Part shown: piece by piece, positions 15,142 to 19,767 of the stretch
Layout: each line of letters begins with the position of its first letter
Numbering within the stretch: position 1 is the stretch's first letter
From: Lysobacterales bacterium CG_4_10_14_3_um_filter_64_11
Lineage (GTDB): Bacteria; Pseudomonadota; Gammaproteobacteria; Xanthomonadales; Xanthomonadaceae
Direction of reading: 5' to 3'
Assembly: GCA_002782905.1 (NCBI GenBank)
Contig: PFJA01000257.1
Location: forward strand, 1 to 19,767
DNA: 19,767 bases
Made by a program: the position numbers and the translations under genes
Notes under the pieces: model-generated
What the model was told of the DNA's origin: nothing
The model's input: only the letters and a program-made list of their open reading frames with translations
Database searches by the model: none

Positions 15142-15174
15142 AATGCTCTACGCATATAGCGTTACCGCGTGGCA

Positions 15175-16542
15175 TCACACCGCACGCAGGTACCAGGCAT
15201 AGTCGATGTCACTGACCTCGCGATTGAAGCTGCGCATTTCCTTGAGCTTTTGCTGGCCGAAAATGTGGCGGAATTCGCTGCCGAATGCGTCGGCGACGAA
15301 GTCGCTGGCCATGAAATCGGTGATGGTGTCGCGCCAGAACAGCGTGCGCGGTTCGCTCTGTTCATAGGCGTTGCCGACGATTGGCGGGCCCGGATCGGCC
15401 TGCGCTTCGAGCCCATGCAAAATACCCGCCAGCACCGCCGCCGTGACCAGGTACGGGTTGGCATCGGCACCCGCGATACGGTGCTCCACCCGCACGTTGG
15501 CCGGGTTGCTGTGCGGCACGCGCATCGCCACCGTGCGGTTGTTGAAACCCCAGCAATCGTTGAGCGGCACAAAGGCGTTGAGCACGAAGCGGCGATAGCT
15601 ATTGCCGTGCGGTGCGAACATCAGCATGCAATCGCGCGACACCTGTTGCAGGCCACCGATGGCATGGCGCAGGGTGTCTGCAGGCGTCGCTGGGGTGCAG
15701 GCAAAGATGTTGTTGCCGGCGCGGTCGAGCACGCTGACATGAATGTGGGTACCGCTGCCGGCTTGCTCGACGAATGGCTTGGCCATGAAGCTGGCGATCA
15801 TGCCGTGTTGCTCCGCCACCGCCTTGATCGCGCGCTTGAGGTAGATCGCATCATCGCAAGCCAGCACGGCGTCATGGCGATGCTTGAGGTTGATCTCGAA
15901 CTGCCCGGGGGCGTATTCGGCTACCGCGGTATCCGCGGGAATGCCCTGCGCAGCACAGGCATCGGCCACCGCATCGGTGAAACGTTGGTAGTCATTGAGG
16001 TCTTGCAGGTAGTACACCTGCGTGGTGGTGTTGCGCTCGCCGGTAGCGGGATTGCGCGAGGTGAGCGGGCGGCCAGCCGCGTCCAGGTCGCCATCGAGCA
16101 GATAAAACTCCAGTTCTACCGCTACCACCGGCGTCAGTCCACGCTCGGCGAAACGCTGTACCACACGCTTGAGGACCTCGCGTGGATTGGCGGCGAACAT
16201 GCCGCCACTGCCGTCTTCCATCGCCAACAGCAACTGTGCCATCGGTCGCTGCTGCCACGGCACCGGCCGCAGCGAGCCGGGCACCGGGCGACAGATCCGA
16301 TCTTCATCGCCGATGTCATAGCCCAGGCCGGTTTCTTCCACGGTGTTGCCGGTGATGTCGGTGGCGATCAGCGACATCGGCAGGCACACACCGTCGACGT
16401 AGACTTTTTCCAGCGCGTCAGCGGTGATGCGCTTGCCGCGCAGCAGGCCGTTCATGTCGGGCAAGATCAGGTCGATGGCGTTGCACGCTGGCATCTGTGC
16501 CAGGGAGGCCGCGTCGGATGGGGGCAGGCTGGGCTGGGTCAT
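15175..16542 (-). CDS. puuA: Gamma-glutamylputrescine synthetase, glutamine synthetase family (first copy)
   Basis: The enzyme uses ATP to join glutamate to putrescine, the first step of the gamma-glutamylated putrescine route. The 455-residue protein keeps the glutamine synthetase catalytic set: E143-L-E145, E209 and E216 in AEYAPGQFE, H266-I-H268, R317 in NSYRR, R336 and R341 in NRTVAMR, and E353/R355 in RVEHR. The adenylylation tyrosine motif (NLYDLP) of GlnA is missing, so GlnE control is not expected. A good sigma-70-like promoter lies at 16571-16600. Its neighbours puuB and puuD argue for putrescine rather than ammonia as acceptor, though another amine is possible. In Pseudomonas terms it may match SpuI. 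The ATG at 16542 has only a weak ribosome site (GAG). Confidence 0.9.
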   Translation of the reverse strand: MTQPSLPPSDAASLAQMPACNAIDLILPDMNGLLRGKRITADALEKVYVDGVCLPMSLIATDITGNTVEETGLGYDIGDEDRICRPVPGSLRPVPWQQRPMAQLLLAMEDGSGGMFAANPREVLKRVVQRFAERGLTPVVAVELEFYLLDGDLDAAGRPLTSRNPATGERNTTTQVYYLQDLNDYQRFTDAVADACAAQGIPADTAVAEYAPGQFEINLKHRHDAVLACDDAIYLKRAIKAVAEQHGMIASFMAKPFVEQAGSGTHIHVSVLDRAGNNIFACTPATPADTLRHAIGGLQQVSRDCMLMFAPHGNSYRRFVLNAFVPLNDCWGFNNRTVAMRVPHSNPANVRVEHRIAGADANPYLVTAAVLAGILHGLEAQADPGPPIVGNAYEQSEPRTLFWRDTITDFMASDFVADAFGSEFRHIFGQQKLKEMRSFNREVSDIDYAWYLRAV

Positions 16543-16570
16543 GGCTGAAGCTCGCTCGGGATATTGCCGG

Positions 16571-16600
16571 ATACTAGCAGACGCCGACGGAAAGTGTAAA
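16571..16600 (-). promoter_or_regulatory. Sigma-70-like promoter of the leftward puuA
   Basis: On the minus strand TTTACA (16595-16600) is followed after 18 bases by TAGTAT (16571-16576). Transcription would begin near 16564, about 20 bases before the puuA start codon. Both boxes match the consensus in four or five of six positions. Confidence 0.6.
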
Positions 16601-16649
16601 AAATACTCAACGCTACACGCCTGTGGATTTTTGTGCTGTGTCGGTCAGA

Positions 16650-16665
16650 TGGCCTGTGCGTTGCC
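16650..16665 (+). promoter_or_regulatory. Candidate sigma-54 (-24/-12) promoter facing puuD
   Basis: TGGCCTGTGCGTTGCC keeps the invariant GG and GC exactly ten bases apart and matches nine of the twelve fixed positions of TGGCACG-N4-TTGCW. It would start transcription near 16677, giving a leader of about 220 bases to puuD. In Pseudomonas, polyamine genes can be under sigma-54 activators, but no such activator is in this window. Confidence 0.35.
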
Positions 16666-16706
16666 GATAAGCCGCCTTTGGCCGGGCGCCCTGGTGGACG
16701 GCCCGT

Positions 16707-16736
16707 GTGAAATGTTGCAATGCGCGTTGATAAAAT
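16707..16736 (+). promoter_or_regulatory. Candidate sigma-70 promoter facing puuD
   Basis: GTGAAA (16707-16712, four of six) and TAAAAT (16731-16736, five of six) are 18 bases apart. The predicted start is near 16743, leaving a leader of about 155 bases before the puuD ATG. Confidence 0.4.
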
Positions 16737-16770
16737 CAAACGGCCGGAGTAGTGTCGAGCACTGACCCCA

Positions 16771-16801
16771 CGACAGGTTTGCCGTTGCCAGCAGCCTGTC
16801 G
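16771..16801 (+). promoter_or_regulatory. Inverted repeat in the puuD leader
   Basis: CGACAGG (16771-16777) pairs with CCTGTCG (16795-16801) around 17 bases. It lies about 100 bases before puuD and downstream of both candidate promoters, so it could be an RNA hairpin or an operator. Confidence 0.35.
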
Positions 16802-16899
16802 CGCTTGACCGATCGTAGCGAGGGAAAGCCGGATTGAAGCAGATTTTTCGCTCTTTCGAGGCGAATGGCAGGGCCCTTTAACGAGAAAGAACGGAACAT

Positions 16900-17703
16900 A
16901 TGACCAACCTCGGCTTTTCCGCAGTAGATCAGCGTCAAGCCCGGCAGGCTGCCCGCGCTCCGCTGATCGGTTTGCCGTCCGACCGCAAGATGGTGGGTGC
17001 GCACCCGTTTCATTGTGTCGGTGAAAAGTACATCAGTGCCGCCGTAGTCGCTGCCGAGGCCCTGCCAGTGCTGCTGCCGTCGCTGCAACCGGCGCTGGAT
17101 TGGGTGCAGTTGCTGGAGCGTCTGGATGGCCTGATTCTGCCCGGATCGCCCAGCAACATCGAACCACACCATTATTCCGATGAAGCCAGCTATGCGGGCA
17201 ATGTGCATGATGCCGCGCGTGACGCCAATACCCTCGGCCTGGTGCGGCTGGCAATTGCACAGCGCGTGCCGATACTGGCGTTATGCCGCGGATTGCAGGA
17301 GGTCAATGTTGCGCTGGGTGGCAGTCTTTATCAGAAAGTGCATGAGCAGCCCGGTTTCGATGATCACCGCGAAAACCACGATGACTCGCTCGATCAGATG
17401 TACGCGCCCGCGCATGCGGTACATTTGGCCGAGGGCGGCATTCTGCGGCAGTTGGCAGGCAGTGCGCAGATGATGGTCAACTCGTTGCACGGCCAAGGCA
17501 TCCGCACGCTGGCGCCGGGTCTGGCGGTGGAAGCCACCGCGCCCGATGGCCTGATCGAAGCGGTGCGCCTGGATCGCACTGACGGTTTTTTGCTGGCAGT
17601 GCAGTGGCACCCGGAATGGAAGGTTGCCGAAAACCCGTTTTACCTTGCGATATTTCACGCCTTTGCCGACGCCTGTCGGCAACGCATGAACCAACGAGTC
17701 TGA
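16900..17703 (+). CDS. puuD: Gamma-glutamyl-GABA hydrolase (class I amidotransferase-like, peptidase C26)
   Basis: PuuD cleaves gamma-glutamyl-GABA to glutamate and GABA, the last step of the route. The 267-residue protein has the class I amidotransferase triad: nucleophile C129 in LALCRGLQEVNVALGGSL, and H237 and E239 in QWHPEW. GLILPGSPSNIEPHHY and NSLHGQGI are further PuuD-type markers. There is an N-terminal stretch of about 20 residues before the conserved PLIGLPSDRK. The ATG at 16900 has GGA close by, a poor ribosome site; no better start preserves that strand. The next gene begins three bases after its stop, so they form one operon. It corresponds to SpuA of Pseudomonas by position. 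It is divergent from the first puuA, as puuD is from puuA in E. coli. Confidence 0.93.
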   Translation: MTNLGFSAVDQRQARQAARAPLIGLPSDRKMVGAHPFHCVGEKYISAAVVAAEALPVLLPSLQPALDWVQLLERLDGLILPGSPSNIEPHHYSDEASYAGNVHDAARDANTLGLVRLAIAQRVPILALCRGLQEVNVALGGSLYQKVHEQPGFDDHRENHDDSLDQMYAPAHAVHLAEGGILRQLAGSAQMMVNSLHGQGIRTLAPGLAVEATAPDGLIEAVRLDRTDGFLLAVQWHPEWKVAENPFYLAIFHAFADACRQRMNQRV

Positions 17704-17706
17704 ACC

Positions 17707-19095
17707 ATGGCCAAGAAACGTGTAAGCAAAGTACAAGGTGATCCCGAGCAGCAGGAGAGTTCGCTCAAGCGCTGGCTCAAAGAGCGGCACATCACCGAGG
17801 TCGAATGCCTGGTGCCGGACATGACCGGCAACGCGCGCGGCAAGATCATCCCGGCGGCCAAGTTTTCCCACGATTATGGGTCGCGGCTGCCGGAAGGCAT
17901 CTTCGTCACCACCGTCACCGGCGAGTTTCCCGACGAATACGATGACTTGGTGTCGCCATCGGATTCCGACATGTACCTGCTGCCTGATCCGGAAACGGTG
18001 CGCATGGTGCCGTGGGCCACCGATCCCACCGCGCAGATCATCCATGATTGCTGCACACGCGACGGCCGACTGCATGATCTGGCGCCGCGTAACGTTTTGC
18101 GGCGGGTGCTGGCGCTGTATGAGGGGCTGGGCATCGCGCCGGTCGTCGCGCCGGAGGTCGAGTTTTATCTGGTGCAGCGCAATACCGATCCCGACCTGCC
18201 GTTGCAGCCGCCGGCCGGGCGTTCGGGTCGGCCGGAGACGGCGCGTCAGTCGTATTCGATCGATGCGGTCAACGAGTTCGACCCGATCCTCGATCTGATG
18301 TACGACTTCTGCGACGCGATGGAGCTGGATGTCGATACCCTGATTCACGAAAGCGGTGCGGCGCAGTTGGAAATCAACTTCGAGCATGCCGACCCGCTGT
18401 CACGTGCCGACCAGGTCTTTTTGTTCAAGCGTGCGATGCGTGAGGCCGCGATGCGGCACGGCATCTACGCCACCTTTCTGGCCAAGCCGATGAGCAATGA
18501 GCCGGGTAGCGCGATGCACATCCATCAAAGTCTGGTGGATGTCAAAACCCGCCGCAACCTGTTCATGGGCAAAAAGGCGGGCCAGCACAGCGAGCTGTTT
18601 ACCCATTATCTCGGTGGCTTGCAGAAATACATCCCGATGGCAATGGCGCTGCTGGCCCCGAACGTCAATTCCTATCGACGCTTGGCTACCGGCGAAGTGG
18701 CGCCGATTAACGTGCAGTGGGGTTACGACAACCGCACCTGCGGCCTGCGCGTGCCGATGGATACACCCGAGAACACGCGTGTGGAAAGCCGTTTCGCAGG
18801 CTCCGATGCCAACCCGTATCTGGCGATGGCGGCCACCCTGGCCTGCGGTTACCTGGGCATCAAGGAAAAACTGCACCCCAGCGAACCGGTGAGCATCAGT
18901 GCCAAGACCCTCGGCCACGATCTGCCGCGCTCGCTGGAAGAAGCACTGGAATGGCTGCGCGATGCGGATGCCCTGCACGAGGTGCTGGGTCTGCGCTTTG
19001 TGCGCGCCTATTCGGCAGTAAAGCGGCGCGAGTATGAAACCTTTCTGCGTGTGATCAGTTCATGGGAGCGCGAGTTTTTGTTGTTGACGGTTTGA
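17707..19095 (+). CDS. Gamma-glutamylputrescine synthetase, glutamine synthetase family (second copy)
   Basis: This 462-residue paralogue keeps every catalytic residue of the fold: E150-V-E152, E215 and E222 in HESGAAQLE, H271-I-H273 in AMHIHQSL, R324 in NSYRR, R343 and R348 in NRTCGLR, and E360/R362 in RVESR. It has a lysine-rich N-terminus (MAKKRVSK) and an insert at about 165-182 not matched in the first copy. At the GlnA adenylylation site it reads LGHDLP, lacking the tyrosine. It begins three bases after puuD and is likely translationally coupled to it. Its place between puuD and an aminotransferase matches spuB of Pseudomonas. It may prefer a different amine from the first copy (for example spermidine, diaminopropane or cadaverine); that is inference. 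Confidence 0.9.
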   Translation: MAKKRVSKVQGDPEQQESSLKRWLKERHITEVECLVPDMTGNARGKIIPAAKFSHDYGSRLPEGIFVTTVTGEFPDEYDDLVSPSDSDMYLLPDPETVRMVPWATDPTAQIIHDCCTRDGRLHDLAPRNVLRRVLALYEGLGIAPVVAPEVEFYLVQRNTDPDLPLQPPAGRSGRPETARQSYSIDAVNEFDPILDLMYDFCDAMELDVDTLIHESGAAQLEINFEHADPLSRADQVFLFKRAMREAAMRHGIYATFLAKPMSNEPGSAMHIHQSLVDVKTRRNLFMGKKAGQHSELFTHYLGGLQKYIPMAMALLAPNVNSYRRLATGEVAPINVQWGYDNRTCGLRVPMDTPENTRVESRFAGSDANPYLAMAATLACGYLGIKEKLHPSEPVSISAKTLGHDLPRSLEEALEWLRDADALHEVLGLRFVRAYSAVKRREYETFLRVISSWEREFLLLTV

Positions 19096-19118
19096 AAAGC
19101 CGGGACCTCGGGGTTTGC

Positions 19119-19154
19119 GGTTGATCGGTTTCGCTGCGTTCTACCCATCCTACG
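19119..19154. repeat. Dispersed repeat (TTTCGCTGCG...CCCATCCTACG type)
   Basis: The sequence runs GGTTGATCGGTTTCGCTGCG, then TTCTACCCATCCTACG. I recognise this from many gammaproteobacterial gaps as a common dispersed element. It lies just after the second ligase gene. Confidence 0.55.
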
Positions 19155-19185
19155 AACTCTCGATTTGAGCTTTTGCTTTTTGCTG

Positions 19186-19252
19186 TGGCTTTTCCGGGTC
19201 CCGTGGTCCCGCGGTCCCGGCATCTTTGGCTTTTCCGGGTCCCGGGTCCCGC
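19186..19252. repeat. TTTCCGGGTCCCG repeats upstream of the aminotransferase
   Basis: TGGCTTTTCCGGGTCCCG occurs at 19186-19203 and again at 19227-19244, 41 bases apart and identical. Between and after them GGTCCCG recurs (GTGGTCCCGCGGTCCCGG and GGGTCCCG). Similar units occur in Lysobacterales gaps, from memory. The array sits about 60 bases before the aminotransferase start and may affect read-through from the puuD operon. Confidence 0.75.
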
Positions 19253-19309
19253 TTCATGGATACCCAAACCCGCAATCCAAACGAATAACCCGAACAAGGC
19301 AACCCAACC

Positions 19310-19767
19310 ATGACCCAACTTGACATCAGACACCTGCAAGCGCTTGACGCCGCGCATCACTTGCATCCGTTCAACGACAACGCGGCGCTGGCGAAGAAGG
19401 GCACGCGCATTCTGACGCACGGCGAGGGCGTGTACGTGTGGGACGCCGACGGCAACAAGCTGCTCGATGCGTTTGCCGGGTTGTGGTGCGTCAACATCGG
19501 CTATGGCCGCAAGGAATTGGGTGACGTGGCGGCGCGGCAGATGACCCGGCTTGCCTACTACAACAGCTTCTTCCAGTGCACCACCGAGCCGACCATCCGC
19601 TTGGCGGCAAAACTGGCTGAACTCACGCCAGGCGATCTGAATCACGTATTCTTTGCCAACTCCGGTTCCGAGGCCAACGACACCATTCTGCGCATGGTGC
19701 GCCACTTCTGGGCGGTGCAAGGGCATCCGCAGCGCAATATCGTCATCGGCCGGCACAACGGTTACCA
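19310..19767 (+). CDS. spuC: Class III aminotransferase, putrescine-pyruvate type (cut by window end)
   Basis: Only the first 152 codons are present. The N-terminus follows the SpuC pattern: HHLHPFNDNAALAKKGTRIL, then GEGVYVWDADGNKLLDAFAG, LWCVNIGYGRKEL, and VFFANSGSEANDTILRMVRH with the GSEAND that binds the PLP phosphate. The catalytic lysine lies beyond the edge. SpuC of Pseudomonas transfers the amino group of putrescine to pyruvate, giving alanine and 4-aminobutanal; related enzymes act on GABA, beta-alanine or cadaverine. The ATG at 19310 has AAGG about ten bases upstream. It follows the second ligase after 214 repeat-containing bases, so it may be in the same operon or have its own promoter. 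The position supports a polyamine role. Confidence 0.88.
   Translation, partial: MTQLDIRHLQALDAAHHLHPFNDNAALAKKGTRILTHGEGVYVWDADGNKLLDAFAGLWCVNIGYGRKELGDVAARQMTRLAYYNSFFQCTTEPTIRLAAKLAELTPGDLNHVFFANSGSEANDTILRMVRHFWAVQGHPQRNIVIGRHNGY

Larger units (their letters stand above)
14741..15174. other. Gene-free stretch between puuB and the first puuA
   Basis: These 434 bases contain no credible gene. They hold three related repeat arms (14829-14855, 14997-15020 and 15116-15141) and some 80 bases before puuB where its promoter would lie. A decayed repeat-flanked insertion is a possible explanation; no recognisable protein remnant was found on either strand. Confidence 0.65.
16543..16899. other. Divergent regulatory region between puuA and puuD
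   Basis: These 357 bases separate the starts of two oppositely directed polyamine operons. There is no credible gene inside. It holds the leftward promoter at 16571-16600, a sigma-54-like site at 16650-16665, a rightward sigma-70-like candidate at 16707-16736 and a hairpin at 16771-16801. The rightward leader would be long, about 155-220 bases depending on the promoter. Confidence 0.7.

Noticed and set aside
14620..15155. Gene remnant in the puuB-puuA gap
   Set aside because: Both strands were read; the arginine-rich frames come from the repeat arms and resemble no protein family I know.
15169..16548. 459-codon plus-strand open frame opposite puuA
   Set aside because: It is antisense to a gene with a full glutamine synthetase catalytic set. 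Its translation is rich in Arg, His and Gly without any family pattern, as expected for the reverse of a GC-rich gene.
17281..18387. 368-codon minus-strand open frame across puuD and the second ligase gene
   Set aside because: It crosses the junction of two well-supported plus-strand genes and has no recognisable motif.
16900..19767. New defence or toxin system next to the polyamine genes
   Set aside because: Every gene here fits a known polyamine catabolic family, and no nuclease, helicase or toxin-like frame was seen in the gaps.

Overview
The window is GC-rich gammaproteobacterial chromosome. The tldD/darP/pmbA block, a PilZ of the type IV pilus kind, the DUF4870 and MipA proteins and the style of the intergenic repeats (AACCCGGG palindromes, CGCCAAGACGCC arms, TTTCCGGGTCCCG units) suggest the Lysobacterales (Xanthomonadales). 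This placement is inference from gene content and remembered repeat style, not from a search. There are 18 intact protein genes, one gene cut by the right edge, and one probable gene remnant. No rRNA, tRNA, CRISPR array, transposase or phage gene was seen.

Layout. 1-276: AACCCGGG palindromes and a 25-bp tandem hairpin repeat. 277-1343: an entericidin-like lipoprotein (-), then a small membrane protein and a DUF486 membrane protein (+). 1417-2646: a secreted serine beta-lactamase-like hydrolase (-). 2842-5527: lemA and a large M48 metallopeptidase with an extra C-terminal region (+). 5528-5924: a repeat-flanked gap holding a probable decayed GxxExxY gene. 5925-10841: folP, tldD, pmbA and a DUF4870 gene (+), with darP on the opposite strand between tldD and pmbA. 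10891-12075: ispA and xseB (-). 12246-13435: pilZ and a MipA/OmpV outer-membrane protein (+).

13457-19767 is a polyamine-use cluster: puuB and a first puuA-like glutamine synthetase on the minus strand, facing away from puuD, a second puuA-like gene and a class III aminotransferase on the plus strand. The ligase, oxidase and hydrolase are those of the gamma-glutamylated putrescine route (putrescine to GABA). The puuD / second ligase / aminotransferase order resembles the Pseudomonas spuABC genes. The PuuC aldehyde dehydrogenase, a PuuR regulator and a polyamine transporter are not in the window. The 357-bp divergent gap carries a good sigma-70-like promoter for the leftward puuA and candidate sigma-54-like and sigma-70-like elements for the rightward operon.

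Most of the window is ordinary housekeeping and catabolic sequence. The less ordinary parts are the polyamine cluster with two intact ligase paralogues, the C-terminal extension of the M48 peptidase, and the unusual number of different dispersed repeat types in the gaps. I did not find a convincing new defence or mobile system.
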